64,000 nt of DNA from Kosakonia sacchari (GTDB lineage: Bacteria; Pseudomonadota; Gammaproteobacteria; Enterobacterales; Enterobacteriaceae), in contig FOAY01000016.1 of assembly GCA_900109485.1 (NCBI GenBank), forward strand, positions 62,001-126,000, given 5' to 3'. Positions 8,209-19,075 of this stretch are shown one piece after another. The notes beneath the pieces are model-generated. The model searched no databases. It had not been told where the DNA came from and saw only the letters and a list, made by a program, of their open reading frames with translations. Both the position numbers and the translations under genes were made by a program. The first letter of the stretch is position 1, and each line of letters opens with the position of its first letter.

Positions 8209-9657
8209 TCAGGCGGATTTCAGCCACGGCGCGGTCAACTGGCCCCACGCGGGGTTGTTGATCGTCATATCCATATCGCGGGCGAAGATGGCAAAGCCGT
8301 CATAACCGTGATAGGGGCCGGAGTAATCCCAGGAGTGCATCTGACGAAACGGCACGCCCATTTTCTGGAAGATGTACTTCTCTTTGATGCCGGAGCCGAT
8401 CAGATCCGGCTTCAGCGCTTTGACAAAGGCTTCCAGTTCATAACTGCTGGCATCGTCGAACAGCAAGGTGCCTTCTTTCAGATCCGGCAGGGTGCGGTCG
8501 TAGTCATCGTTGTGGGCGAATTCATAACCCGCAGCGATAATTTCCATCCCCAGATCTTCATAAGCGCCAATCACATGGCGGGGACGTAAACCGCCCATAT
8601 ACAGCAGCACTTTGCGGCCTTCCAGACGCGGACGGTATTTGGCGATGATGGCGTCGTTCTGCGCCTGATATTTGGCGATCACCGCTTCGGCGTTGGCGCG
8701 AATGGTGTCATCAAACATATCGGCGATTTTGCGCAACGACTCGGCGACTTTGGTCGGGCCGAAGAAGTTGTACTCCATCCACGGAATACCGTGTTTTTCT
8801 TCCATATGGCGGGAGATGTAGTTCATCGAGCGGTAGCAGTGCACAAGGTTGAGTTTGACGAACGGCGTGTTCTCCATCTCAACCAGCGTGCCGTCACCGG
8901 ACCACTGCGCTACCACACGCAGGCCCATCTCTTCGAGCAAAATGCGCGAAGCCCAGGCATCGCCGCCGATGTTGTAATCGCCGATAATCGCCACGTCATA
9001 AGGACCGGCTTCAAACGGCTTGCCTTCGCGGTTATCCAGTACCCAGTCGCGGATCACGTCGTTGGCAATGTGGTGACCGAGTGACTGGGAAACGCCGCGA
9101 AAGCCTTCGCAGCGCACCGGAATAACCGGTTTGTTGATGGCTTTGCGGCTGGCGTTGGCAACGGCTTCAATGTCGTCGCCAATCAGGCCGACCGGGCATT
9201 CGGACTGAATGGAGATCCCTTTGGTCAGCGGGAACAGCGTCTCCATCTCTTCAATCAGTTTGGTCAGCTTTTTATCGCCGCCGAACACGATATCGCGCTC
9301 CTGAAAATCGGAGGTAAAGTTGAGCGTACCGAAGCTATCCACACCGCTGACGCCGGTGTAGTAGTTACGCCGCCCGGCGCGGGAGTACTGACCGCAGCCG
9401 ACCGGGCCGTGGGAGATATGCGCCATATCTTTGATCGGCCCGAATACCACCCCTTTAGAACCGGCGTAAGAGCAACCGCGCACGGTCATTACGCCGGGCT
9501 GCGACTTACGGTTGGAGATGATGCATTTCCCGACGCTTTCCATCTCCGGGTCGCTCACCATCATGTGCTTTCTGCGTTCTTTGCGCGTTTTTTCCGGAAA
9601 GATCTCCAGCACTTCCTGGATGATCTCCAGATTACGTTCGCCTGTAGCATTGCTCAT
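8209..9657 (-). CDS. nifD: NifD, nitrogenase molybdenum-iron protein alpha chain
   Basis: A 482-residue alpha subunit that holds the active-site iron-molybdenum cofactor. The P-cluster cysteines are C62, C88 and C154. The cofactor ligands are C274 in [10 protein letters not shown] and H441 in [11 protein letters not shown]195 in SLGHHIAND, near the substrate site, is present. All of these equal the Azotobacter residues within one position, which indicates an active molybdenum nitrogenase rather than a paralogue. The start follows AGGAAG, 27 bases downstream of nifH. Confidence 0.98.
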   Translation of the reverse strand: MSNATGERNLEIIQEVLEIFPEKTRKERRKHMMVSDPEMESVGKCIISNRKSQPGVMTVRGCSYAGSKGVVFGPIKDMAHISHGPVGCGQYSRAGRRNYYTGVSGVDSFGTLNFTSDFQERDIVFGGDKKLTKLIEEMETLFPLTKGISIQSECPVGLIGDDIEAVANASRKAINKPVIPVRCEGFRGVSQSLGHHIANDVIRDWVLDNREGKPFEAGPYDVAIIGDYNIGGDAWASRILLEEMGLRVVAQWSGDGTLVEMENTPFVKLNLVHCYRSMNYISRHMEEKHGIPWMEYNFFGPTKVAESLRKIADMFDDTIRANAEAVIAKYQAQNDAIIAKYRPRLEGRKVLLYMGGLRPRHVIGAYEDLGMEIIAAGYEFAHNDDYDRTLPDLKEGTLLFDDASSYELEAFVKALKPDLIGSGIKEKYIFQKMGVPFRQMHSWDYSGPYHGYDGFAIFARDMDMTINNPAWGQLTAPWLKSA

Positions 9658-9684
9658 AGTTGTCTTCCTGTAGGCGGGCGTGCA

Positions 9685-10641
<957 letters not shown>

Positions 10642-10725
10642 TCATTTAATTTGTTGATTTTAAAAGCATTGATGTTTTCGCTGTCGCAAAAAGAGGGACA
10701 AAGAGTAAACAATCGCCTTACCAAT

Positions 10726-10741
10726 TGTTCGAAACAGAACA
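10726..10741. promoter_or_regulatory. NifA upstream activator sequence, nifH-proximal
   Basis: An exact TGT-N10-ACA match centred about 129 bases upstream of the predicted nifH start site and about 189 bases upstream of nifJ. Its position suits nifH best. Confidence 0.8.
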
Positions 10742-10795
10742 ATTCCGCACATCGTTTCTGTACGTCGGGGTACCACCCACGCCGGTGCGACACTT

Positions 10796-10811
10796 TGTCG
10801 GCAGTTCAACA
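10796..10811. promoter_or_regulatory. NifA upstream activator sequence, nifJ-proximal
   Basis: A second exact TGT-N10-ACA match in the shared intergenic region, centred about 119 bases upstream of the predicted nifJ start site and about 199 upstream of nifH. Its position suits nifJ best. Confidence 0.75.
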
Positions 10812-10895
10812 GGATGTCGCGTCCACTGTCTTGTTTCATGCAACCGTTTTGGCACGGTTGCCGTTAATGCTTTGTTTATAAAGAAATAAGTGAGC

Positions 10896-10911
10896 TGGCA
10901 CAGGCTGTGCA
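10896..10911 (+). promoter_or_regulatory. Sigma-54 promoter of nifJ
   Basis: TGGCAC-N5-GTGCA with the correct 12-base offset between the GG and GC doublets. It lies about 43 bases upstream of the nifJ start codon. The 387-base nifH-nifJ gap therefore holds two divergent sigma-54 promoters and two activator sites. Confidence 0.88.
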
Positions 10912-10953
10912 ACGGCTGTAGGGAGATGACCTCTTACAGTCGAGGAATGAGCA

Positions 10954-13900
10954 ATGTTCGGAAAGATGAAAACAATGGATGGCAACGCGGCAGCGGCATG
11001 GATTTCGTATGCCTTTACTGATGTCGCCGCGATTTACCCCATTACCCCCTCAACGCCGATGGCGGAAAACGTCGATCAGTGGGCGGCTGACGGCAAGAAA
11101 AACCTGTTTGGCCAGCCGGTGCGTTTAATGGAGATGCAGTCAGAAGCGGGCGCCGCCGGTGCCGTACACGGCGCGTTGCAGGCCGGGGCGCTGACCACCA
11201 CCTATACCGCTTCGCAGGGGCTGCTGTTAATGATCCCCAATCTGTACAAAATCGCCGGTGAGCTGCTGCCCGGCGTGTTTCACGTCAGCGCCCGCGCGCT
11301 GGCAACCAACTCGCTGAACATTTTCGGCGATCATCAGGATGTGATGGCGGTTCGCCAGAGCGGCTGCGCAATGCTGGCAGAGAGCAACGTTCAGCAGGTG
11401 ATGGATCTCTCGGCGGTGGCGCACCTTTCAGCCATTAAAGGTCGCGTGCCTTTTATTAACTTCTTTGACGGTTTTCGTACTTCTCACGAGATCCAGAAAA
11501 TTGAAGTGCTGGAGTATGACGATCTGGCACCATTGCTGGATACCGACGCGCTGAACCGCTTTCGCCGTAACGCCCTGAACCCGGATCATCCGGTGATTCG
11601 TGGTACCGCGCAAAACCCCGATATCTATTTCCAGGAGCGGGAAGCGGCCAACCGCTACTACGATGCGCTGCCGGAGATCGTCGAAAACTACATGGCGGAC
11701 ATCTATCGCCTGACGGGTCGCGAATACCACCTGTTTGATTACTACGGTGCAGACGATGCCGATCAGATTATTGTGGCGATGGGTTCGGTATGTGACACCA
11801 TTTCCGAAGTGGTGGACGCGCTGATCGACAGCGGCGAAAAAGTCGGCCTGGTGACGGTGCATCTGTTCCGGCCTTTTTCGCTGTCGCACTTCTTCGCCAA
11901 AATCCCGAAAAGCGTTAAACGTATTGCGGTGCTCGATCGCACCAAAGAGCCAGGCGCGCAGGCGGAACCGCTGTGTCTGGATGTGAAAAACGCCTTTTAT
12001 CACCAGCATGACGCGCCGCTGATTGTTGGCGGGCGCTATGCGCTTGGCGGTAAAGATGTGCTGCCGGGACATATTGTCTCGGTGTTTGAGAACCTGAAAA
12101 AACCGCTGCCGAAAGATGGCTTTACGGTGGGGATTTTCGACGATGTGACACACACGTCGCTGCCGGTGCCTTCTCATGAGGTCCACGTTTCCCGCGAGGG
12201 GATCACCGCCTGTAAATTCTGGGGGCTGGGTTCCGACGGTACGGTCAGCGCCAACAAGAGCGCCATCAAGATCATCGGTGATAAAACGCCGATGTATGCG
12301 CAGGCCTACTTTGCCTACGATTCGAAAAAATCCGGCGGTATTACTGTTTCGCACCTGCGTTTTGGCGAACGGCCGATTACCTCGCCGTATCTGATCCACC
12401 GCGCGGATTTTATCGCCTGCTCGCAGCAATCCTACGTCGATAAGTACGATCTGCTGGAAGGGCTGAACTCTGGCGGCACCTTCCTGCTGAACTGCACCTG
12501 GTTTGGCGAAGAGCTGGAGGCGCGGCTGCCAAACAGTATGAAGCGCTATATCGCCCGCGAAGGGATCCGTTTTTACACCCTCAACGCGGTGGATATCGCC
12601 CGCAAACTGGGGCTGGGCGGGCGCTTTAACATGCTGATGCAGTCGGCATTCTTCAAACTGGCAGGGATTATTGATCCGCAAGCGGCGTCTGATTATCTGA
12701 AGCAGGCGGTCGAGAAATCCTACGGCAGCAAAGGGCAAAAAGTGGTGGATATGAACAATGCCGCCATTGATCTGGGGATGGAAGCCATTCAGGAAGTGAT
12801 GGTGCCGGAACGCTGGGCGACGCTGGAAGATGACGTAGTGGAAGAGACGCGGATGATGCCGGATTTTATCCGCGACATCCTCGAACCGATGAACCGGCAG
12901 AACGGCGACAAACTGCCGGTCAGCGCCTTTGTCGGTATGGAGGACGGAACATTCCCGACGGGAACTGCGGCGTGGGAGAAACGCGGCATTGCGTTGCAGG
13001 TGCCGGTGTGGAACCCCGAAGGCTGTACCCAGTGCAATCAGTGCGCCTTTATCTGCCCACATGCCGCCGTTCGCCCGGCGCTGCTGAATCAGGAAGAGCG
13101 CGAGGCTGCGCCGGTCGCGTTGTTGAGTAAAGCGGCGCAGGGGGCGAAAGAGTACGACTATCATCTGGCCATTTCGCCGCTCGATTGTTCCGGCTGCGGC
13201 AACTGCGCCGATATCTGCCCGGCGAAGGGCAAAGCCCTTACGATGCAGCCGCTGGAGAGCCAGTTAGCGATGCAACCGGTGTGGGATTATGCGCTGGCGC
13301 TGTCGCCCAAAAGCAATCCGTTCAACAAAACCACGGTCAAAGGCAGCCAGTTTGAAACCCCGCTGCTGGAGTTTTCCGGTGCCTGTGCGGGCTGCGGTGA
13401 AACTCCGTATGCGCGGCTGGTGACGCAGTTGTTTGGCGATCGCATGATGATCGCCAACGCCACCGGTTGTTCGTCGATCTGGGGGGCCAGCGCGCCGTCA
13501 ATTCCCTGGACCACCAACCATAAAGGGCAAGGCCCGGCATGGGCTAACTCATTGTTTGAAGATAACGCTGAGTTTGGCCTGGGGATGATGCTCGGCGGGC
13601 GCGCGGTGCGTGAACAACTCGCCAGTGATGCGATGGACGCACTGGCCGCGCCGCGCAGCGAGGCGTTACAGCAGGCGTTACGTCAGTGGCTGGAGAGCAA
13701 AGATCGCGGTGAAGGTACGCGCGAGCGCGGCGAGCAATTGAGCGAACTGCTGGCGCAGGAGAAGGGCGACGATCCGCTGCTGAACCGCATGTACCAGAAC
13801 CGCGACTATTTCGCTAAACGTTCGCAGTGGATTTTTGGCGGCGACGGCTGGGCGTATGACATCGGTTTTGGCGGCCTCGATCATGTGCTGGCCTCCGGCG

Positions 13901-14466
13901 AGGATGTGAATATCCTGGTGTTTGATACCGAGGTGTACTCCAACACCGGCGGGCAGTCGTCGAAATCGACGCCGGTCGCGGCGATTGCCAAGTTTGCCGC
14001 CGAAGGCAAACGGACGCGCAAAAAGGATCTCGGCATGATGGCGGTGAGCTACGGCAATGTGTATGTCGCGCAGGTGGCGATGGGCGCGGATAAAGCCCAG
14101 ACGCTGCGGGCTATTGCCGAAGCGGAGGCGTGGCCTGGCCCGTCGCTGGTTATCGCTTATGCGGCCTGTATCAACCACGGTCTGAAAGCCGGGATGGGAT
14201 GCAGTATGCGCGAAGCAAAACGCGCGGTGGATTCCGGTTACTGGCATCTGTGGCGCTATAACCCGCAGCTGATGGCGAAGGGCAAGAATCCGTTTATTCT
14301 CGACTCCGACGAGCCGGAGGAGAGCTTCCGCGACTTCCTGATGGGCGAAGTGCGTTACGCCTCGCTGGGCCGCACTGCGCCGGAGCTGGCGGATCAACTC
14401 TTCGAGCAAACCGAACAGGACGCAAAGCAGCGTTTCGCCCAGTATCAGCGCATGGCGGGGGAGTAA
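10954..14466 (+). CDS. nifJ: NifJ, pyruvate:flavodoxin oxidoreductase
   Basis: A 1170-residue enzyme using thiamine diphosphate and Fe-S clusters. It oxidises pyruvate to acetyl-CoA and supplies low-potential electrons to flavodoxin (NifF) for nitrogenase. In order it shows the pyrimidine-binding domain (YPITPSTPMAE near residue 28), the central domains, two [4Fe-4S] motifs (CTQCNQCAFICPH near residue 690 and CSGCGNCADICP near residue 747), the CAGCGE cysteines near residue 810, and the TPP motif GDGWAYDIG followed by NTGGQSSKSTP near residues 965-1010. The length and sequence fit Klebsiella NifJ closely. It is transcribed away from nifH and ends in a strong terminator. Confidence 0.97.
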   Translation: MFGKMKTMDGNAAAAWISYAFTDVAAIYPITPSTPMAENVDQWAADGKKNLFGQPVRLMEMQSEAGAAGAVHGALQAGALTTTYTASQGLLLMIPNLYKIAGELLPGVFHVSARALATNSLNIFGDHQDVMAVRQSGCAMLAESNVQQVMDLSAVAHLSAIKGRVPFINFFDGFRTSHEIQKIEVLEYDDLAPLLDTDALNRFRRNALNPDHPVIRGTAQNPDIYFQEREAANRYYDALPEIVENYMADIYRLTGREYHLFDYYGADDADQIIVAMGSVCDTISEVVDALIDSGEKVGLVTVHLFRPFSLSHFFAKIPKSVKRIAVLDRTKEPGAQAEPLCLDVKNAFYHQHDAPLIVGGRYALGGKDVLPGHIVSVFENLKKPLPKDGFTVGIFDDVTHTSLPVPSHEVHVSREGITACKFWGLGSDGTVSANKSAIKIIGDKTPMYAQAYFAYDSKKSGGITVSHLRFGERPITSPYLIHRADFIACSQQSYVDKYDLLEGLNSGGTFLLNCTWFGEELEARLPNSMKRYIAREGIRFYTLNAVDIARKLGLGGRFNMLMQSAFFKLAGIIDPQAASDYLKQAVEKSYGSKGQKVVDMNNAAIDLGMEAIQEVMVPERWATLEDDVVEETRMMPDFIRDILEPMNRQNGDKLPVSAFVGMEDGTFPTGTAAWEKRGIALQVPVWNPEGCTQCNQCAFICPHAAVRPALLNQEEREAAPVALLSKAAQGAKEYDYHLAISPLDCSGCGNCADICPAKGKALTMQPLESQLAMQPVWDYALALSPKSNPFNKTTVKGSQFETPLLEFSGACAGCGETPYARLVTQLFGDRMMIANATGCSSIWGASAPSIPWTTNHKGQGPAWANSLFEDNAEFGLGMMLGGRAVREQLASDAMDALAAPRSEALQQALRQWLESKDRGEGTRERGEQLSELLAQEKGDDPLLNRMYQNRDYFAKRSQWIFGGDGWAYDIGFGGLDHVLASGEDVNILVFDTEVYSNTGGQSSKSTPVAAIAKFAAEGKRTRKKDLGMMAVSYGNVYVAQVAMGADKAQTLRAIAEAEAWPGPSLVIAYAACINHGLKAGMGCSMREAKRAVDSGYWHLWRYNPQLMAKGKNPFILDSDEPEESFRDFLMGEVRYASLGRTAPELADQLFEQTEQDAKQRFAQYQRMAGE

Positions 14467-14520
14467 GGGGTAAATTTTACCCGGTAATGTTGCGCTTACC
14501 GGCGATTGGGATAATGAAGA

Positions 14521-14555
14521 AACGCCATGCAGTAATACGCATGGCGTTATTTTTT
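14521..14555 (+). terminator. Intrinsic terminator after nifJ
   Basis: A perfect ten-base-pair stem (AACGCCATGC with GCATGGCGTT), an eight-base loop and a run of six T residues, 54 bases after the nifJ stop codon. The remaining 217 bases up to the next gene are AT-rich and show no other feature I can support. Confidence 0.92.
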
Positions 14556-14772
14556 GGTATTCCGATATATCTGCACCACGACGAGAATATTAAAACTAAT
14601 AATCTGCTGCTATTCTCTGGTCCACAATTATGCTTTGTTCTATGGTTATCAGATATTCTTTTGTGTCCTGAATTGCCTTAAGCCCCACCCATCTTTCATC
14701 CGGAGTTTAAAGACCACCAGGATGAGACGAAAATAGATAAACTGTACTTTCATTGGTTATAAGGAACATATT

Positions 14773-15615
14773 ATGAAGTGTGCATTGGTTTATGACTTTG
14801 ATGGCACTTTGGCTGACGGAGATTGTGCGCAACACGGCCTTATGCCTGCTTTGGGGATCAATAACGTTGGTGCATTCTGGCAGGAGGTCAAACAACGCGC
14901 ACAAGAAAATGATGGAGATGAAATCCTTTCTTATCTTGGGTTGTTAGTTGAAAAGGCATCACAGACAAACCCACAAGAACTGAGCATTAATAATCTCAAA
15001 AAGCATGGTAAATCCATTCCGCTCTATCCTGGGGTTGCGGGTTGGTTTGACCGGATTAACAAATATGCGGATGACAACGGGCTGCAACTCTCGCATTACA
15101 TTATCTCCAGCGGGCTGGATGCGATGATTCGCGGAACAGAAATTGGTGACAAATTTCGCATGATTTTCGCCTGTAAATATCACTATTCCGCAGAGGGCAC
15201 TTTAGCTATCTGGCCCGCCCAGGCAATTAATTACACGACGAAAACACAGTTTCTTTTTCGCATAAATAAAGGGATTGATAATTCCTGGGATAATGAAGCG
15301 GTAAACAGATTTATCGAGCCTGAACTGCGAGAGATCCCGTTTCAGCGAATGATTTATTTCGGTGATGGCGATACGGATATTCCGTCAATGAAAATGGTCC
15401 GCTATCAGGGCGGTGTCTCACTTGCCGTTTTTGATCAGGAGAAATGGAAGACAGCAAAAACGCAGGGAAAAGTTGAAAAATTAATAGCAGAGGAACGCGC
15501 CAATTATGTCGTGCCTGCCATTTATGAAGAGGGCAGCCAGTTAGATGTCACGGTAAAAGGGCTGCTGCAATTGTTTAAGCGTAAGTACGCCAACAAAGAG
15601 CTATTGAGTAAATAA
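14773..15615 (+). CDS. HAD-superfamily hydrolase
   Basis: A 280-residue haloacid dehalogenase-type phosphatase. Motif I is DFDGTLAD, with nucleophile D8 and acid/base D10. Motif II is the serine in YIISSG near residue 112, and motif IV is FGDGDTDIPS with D198 and D202. The substrate is not evident. The protein looks like the soluble HAD enzymes sometimes annotated as phosphoserine phosphatase-like. No signal peptide is visible. The start follows AAGGAA. It stands alone just outside the nif region and is convergent with the amidase gene; a REP pair lies between them. The codon use is more AT-rich than in nifJ. Confidence 0.8.
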   Translation: MKCALVYDFDGTLADGDCAQHGLMPALGINNVGAFWQEVKQRAQENDGDEILSYLGLLVEKASQTNPQELSINNLKKHGKSIPLYPGVAGWFDRINKYADDNGLQLSHYIISSGLDAMIRGTEIGDKFRMIFACKYHYSAEGTLAIWPAQAINYTTKTQFLFRINKGIDNSWDNEAVNRFIEPELREIPFQRMIYFGDGDTDIPSMKMVRYQGGVSLAVFDQEKWKTAKTQGKVEKLIAEERANYVVPAIYEEGSQLDVTVKGLLQLFKRKYANKELLSK

Positions 15616-15657
15616 TCTATTTAATGCGTGCTGCGCCATCAGGGCGTTCTGATCCAT

Positions 15658-15734
15658 GCCCGGTGGCGCTACGCTTACCGGGCCTACAGATACCGTAGTC
15701 TAGCGTAGGCCTGATAAGCGTAGCGCCATCAGGC
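15658..15734. repeat. REP pair (BIME) between convergent genes
   Basis: Two inverted copies of an enterobacterial palindromic REP unit, at 15658-15687 and 15705-15734. Each has the core GCGCTACGCTTA or its complement, and each unit forms its own stem. The position between two convergent 3' ends is typical; such elements stabilise message ends and can bind gyrase or IHF. Confidence 0.85.
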
Positions 15735-15771
15735 ATGTTGCTGAATGAATACCCAATCAACCAGACTGCAT

Positions 15772-17244
15772 TCACCGGCTCACATGCACCTGCGGCACGT
15801 TGTTGCGGATAAAGCTGCCGCCGAGCGCGCGTTCAAGCTGGGCGGCGAGCTGTAGCAACTGGCCGTCGTTGGCCTGGCGGGTTTGAAAATGCATGCCCAG
15901 TGGAATGCCGGACTGCTGCCAGGCGAGCGGGATCGAGATCCCGGCGGTGCCGGTCAGGCTGGCGAGCGGGGTGTAAGAGAAGATATCCCACAGGGTGTAG
16001 AACCAGTCCATCACATCCGGGTTATCGCTCAGCGTCAGGTATTTTTTCTCGCCCAGCAGCGGCGTCGGTTTGGAAAACGTCGGCGTCAGGATCATGTCCC
16101 ACTGCTGGAAAAAACGCCCCAAATCGCGCGAGACGGTGTTAAAAGCGTCCTGCATTTTCCAGCGTTCGCTGTAGGACATATCAATGCCTTTCTGCCAGAG
16201 ACGAATGTTGATCGGCTCCACCAGCGACTCCGGCGGCGAACTCAGCCCTTTTTTCTCCAGCAGACGCTGAATAAACTGCGCAAAATTACTGATATAGCAG
16301 GTGGTTTGCGCCTCAAACGCCTGCGCGAAATCAACCTGCGGCGTCACCCACTCAACATGGTGGCCCAGCTCTTCCAGCAAACGCACGGTGCGCTCCAGCT
16401 CGCTGACAAAATGTGCATCGGAACGGTAATGGCCCCATTCGTGGGAAACGGCAATACGCAGCGGTGCCGGATCCTGCTTAATCATCTCGCTGTACGGCTG
16501 TTTGCTTTCCCAGTAGGGCATAAACTCGCCCGCCGCGCCGCCCCGGCAACTGTCGATAAACCGCGCGGTGTCGCGAACGCTGCGGCTGACGCAGCCCTGC
16601 GTGGAAACAAACCCGGTGATATCGGAAAGCGCCGGGGCGATGGATAACACGCCGCGCGAACTTTTTAGCCCAATCAGCCCGTGGGAACCCGCCGGGATGC
16701 GAATCGAGCCACCGCCGTCCGTGGCGTGCGCCAGCGGTACAATCCCTGCCGCGACTGACGCGCAAGAACCGGCCGACGATCCGAAAGTGGTATAGGCCGG
16801 GTTCCAGGGATTACGGGTCACATAAACTTCCGGGTTTTCCACCGAGCCGCAAACACCAAACTCCGGCGTAGTGGTGCGGCCAATAATGTTCAACCCGGCG
16901 GCGCGGATTTGCGTGGTGAGAAACGCATCTTCCGCCGGGCGGTTGCCCTGCATAAATTTCGAGCCTTGCTCCTGCAGACGGTTTTTCACGCCGGGGCCGA
17001 GATCTTTCATCAAAAATGGCACCCCGCGAAACGGGCCGTCGAGCCGCGTGCCATCGGTCTGCGGCGCGGCGATCGCATCAGCAAACAGTTCCACCACGGA
17101 ACCGATTTGCGGGTTGATCAGGCTGACGGCATCTTGCGCCTGCTGCGCCAGTTCGGCGGCGCTGATCTCACCTTGCTGCACCCGTTCTGCCAGCGCAGTG
17201 GCATCGTGTGATGCCCATTCTTGCCAGTTCATGACGGTTTTCAT
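15772..17244 (-). CDS. Amidase (amidase signature family)
   Basis: A 490-residue hydrolase of the amidase signature superfamily, which cleaves carboxamides to acid and ammonia. The Ser-cisSer-Lys triad is visible: K80 in FLMKDLG, the cis-serine within GSSAGS at 155-160 and nucleophile S180 in GGGSIRIPAG. The substrate is not determined. It lacks GatB/GatC neighbours and so is not the tRNA amidotransferase. The start follows AAGGAGG. It is the second gene after an MFS symporter, with a 14-base gap, which suggests uptake followed by hydrolysis of an amide compound as a nitrogen or carbon source. Confidence 0.88.
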   Translation of the reverse strand: MKTVMNWQEWASHDATALAERVQQGEISAAELAQQAQDAVSLINPQIGSVVELFADAIAAPQTDGTRLDGPFRGVPFLMKDLGPGVKNRLQEQGSKFMQGNRPAEDAFLTTQIRAAGLNIIGRTTTPEFGVCGSVENPEVYVTRNPWNPAYTTFGSSAGSCASVAAGIVPLAHATDGGGSIRIPAGSHGLIGLKSSRGVLSIAPALSDITGFVSTQGCVSRSVRDTARFIDSCRGGAAGEFMPYWESKQPYSEMIKQDPAPLRIAVSHEWGHYRSDAHFVSELERTVRLLEELGHHVEWVTPQVDFAQAFEAQTTCYISNFAQFIQRLLEKKGLSSPPESLVEPINIRLWQKGIDMSYSERWKMQDAFNTVSRDLGRFFQQWDMILTPTFSKPTPLLGEKKYLTLSDNPDVMDWFYTLWDIFSYTPLASLTGTAGISIPLAWQQSGIPLGMHFQTRQANDGQLLQLAAQLERALGGSFIRNNVPQVHVSR

Positions 17245-17258
17245 GGTTTCCTCCTTGA

Positions 17259-18578
17259 TTACTGAACGGTGGTGCGACGGCGCGCCAGCAAAGGCTGCGA
17301 AGCTTTACGCTCTTTCAGCATGACGGTGGCGGCCAGACAGAGAATATTGGCGGCAATCAGGTAGTAACCGGGAGAAACCGGGTTGCCGGTCACTTTGATC
17401 AGCCATGAAAAGACAATCTGCGCGGTGCCGCCAAACAGCGTAATGCCAAAGGCAAAGGCGATAGAAAAGCCAGTGGAACGCACATATTTCGGGAAGTTTT
17501 CGCACAGCACGACGAGCACGCCGGAACCGCTGATGCATTGCAGGGCGGCAAAGACGGTGATCACGCTGTAGAACACCATTTCGCTGCGCCAGGTGTTGAT
17601 GATCTCAAGCCCCGGCAGTAACAACAGCAGCAGGATCAGGCGCGGGGCGATGATGGTCATCTTTCTGCCAACGCGATCCGCCATCCAGCCGCCGACCAGC
17701 GAAAAGACCACTACGCAGACGCCAATCAGAATTGTGGACGCCATGGCGCTGCCCGGCGTAAACGCCAGTTCGTTGAGCGCGTAAGTGGTCATATAGTTGA
17801 GGAAATATTGCGTGATGGTGCTGCCGGAGAGGATAAAAATCCCGGTCAGTACCAGCCCGCGATAGTTCTTCACCACTTCGCCGAGCAGGCTGCCGGTGGA
17901 GTGGCTGGCCTCGCTGTTGTCAGACTGATACGTCTCGCGCAGATTGCGGCGCAGGTAGATGGCGATAGGCAGGATCAACAGTCCAAAAGCGAACGGCACG
18001 CGCCAGCCCCAGGCGGCGAGATCGTGTGGTGACAGCAATACCGTAAGCGTATAGCCAATCACGCCCGCGCTGATGCCTGCCAGACCCTGGGCGACAATCT
18101 GCCAGCTGGTGTAGAAGGCGCGTTTACCGGCGGGCGCGGCTTCCATAATAAACGTGGTTGCCGGGCCAGCTTCGCCGCCCCAGGCCAGCCCCTGCAACAT
18201 GCGCACCAGGACCAGTAAAACCGGCGCGGCCATGCCAATGGTTTCATATCCCGGCAGGAAGACTAAGCCGCCGGTGCCGATGGTCATAAATACCATGGTT
18301 AATAACATTGCCGGTTTGCGCCCAACGCGGTCGGCGTAGCTGCCAATAAAAATGGCGCCCAGCGGGCGGACAATAAAGCCGATGCCGAATACCGAAACGG
18401 ACAATAACAAACTGGTAAACGGATTATCCGAGGGAAAGAAAGCATGGCCGATCATCACGGCAAAGGTGGCGTAAGCGCTGAAATCAAAAAACTCGACGGC
18501 GGCACCCAGTACAACGGCGATCACTTCTTTACGCGTCGCTTTTGGCGGCGTAGCGGCGGGATTTATTTCGTTTGCCAT
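17259..18578 (-). CDS. MFS transporter, metabolite:H+ symporter type
   Basis: A 439-residue inner-membrane transporter with about 12 hydrophobic segments. The MFS loop signature GSYADRVGRKPAM lies near residue 80 and is repeated in weaker form as GGWMADRVGRKM near residue 280. The layout resembles the MHS subfamily (ProP, KgtP, ShiA), whose members import small organic acids or zwitterions with protons. The substrate is unknown; cotranscription with the amidase suggests an amide or its acid. The start follows GAGGAAG. It is divergent from a LysR-type gene, with about 500 bases between the start codons. Confidence 0.87.
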   Translation of the reverse strand: MANEINPAATPPKATRKEVIAVVLGAAVEFFDFSAYATFAVMIGHAFFPSDNPFTSLLLSVSVFGIGFIVRPLGAIFIGSYADRVGRKPAMLLTMVFMTIGTGGLVFLPGYETIGMAAPVLLVLVRMLQGLAWGGEAGPATTFIMEAAPAGKRAFYTSWQIVAQGLAGISAGVIGYTLTVLLSPHDLAAWGWRVPFAFGLLILPIAIYLRRNLRETYQSDNSEASHSTGSLLGEVVKNYRGLVLTGIFILSGSTITQYFLNYMTTYALNELAFTPGSAMASTILIGVCVVVFSLVGGWMADRVGRKMTIIAPRLILLLLLLPGLEIINTWRSEMVFYSVITVFAALQCISGSGVLVVLCENFPKYVRSTGFSIAFAFGITLFGGTAQIVFSWLIKVTGNPVSPGYYLIAANILCLAATVMLKERKASQPLLARRRTTVQ

Positions 18579-19075
18579 AAACAGTCTTCCTCAGGGGTTG
18601 AGACGAATTAACAACATGGCTGAGATATAACAAGCACAGATAATGTTCACTATCACAATTGTGCAGGAGCAGTGCGTAAAAAATGTGCTCACTGAAGGGC
18701 GGGCAATATAAATAAGAAAATAGTATTACTTTCTCTAGTTTATTGAATTATCTGAATTTCTTGTTTTTATCCGACGATCTGTATTGGCTGAGAGAAAATA
18801 TCTGTCGCGGCGCTGCACTTAAACTGTGCTTTCATTTCGTTAGCAGTGCGCAAATATTTTTCGCATAACACATATCATCCTGATGATTATTAAACTGTTT
18901 TTTCTCCCTGCAAGATAAAAACCAATCCTGTTTTTGCACGATTATTGTTCGTCGTGCCTGTTTACAGTGCAGAGGCGAGGAAAAATAAATGATTGCCCCG
19001 CTGATTTGTCAATCTGAACACCGGCGTAATAAGGTGGCAAAGGGTGTAATAACGGCAATACAGGGAGGGGAAAAT
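18579..19075. promoter_or_regulatory. Divergent regulatory region between the MFS and LysR genes
   Basis: About 500 AT-rich bases between divergent start codons. Two short palindromes stand out: CACAATTGTG at 18654-18663, and ATCATC-CT-GATGAT near 18874. Either could be a regulator site. I could not identify a firm promoter pair or any gene here. An in-frame upstream ATG for the LysR gene at 18989 lacks a convincing ribosome binding site. Confidence 0.4.

Noticed and set aside
11428-13164. 578-residue open frame antisense to nifJ
   Set aside because: It lies wholly within nifJ, has no ribosome site or family features, and is explained by third-position GC bias of the real gene.
14487-14736. 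Short open frames after nifJ
   Set aside because: They run through the nifJ terminator and lack ribosome binding sites.
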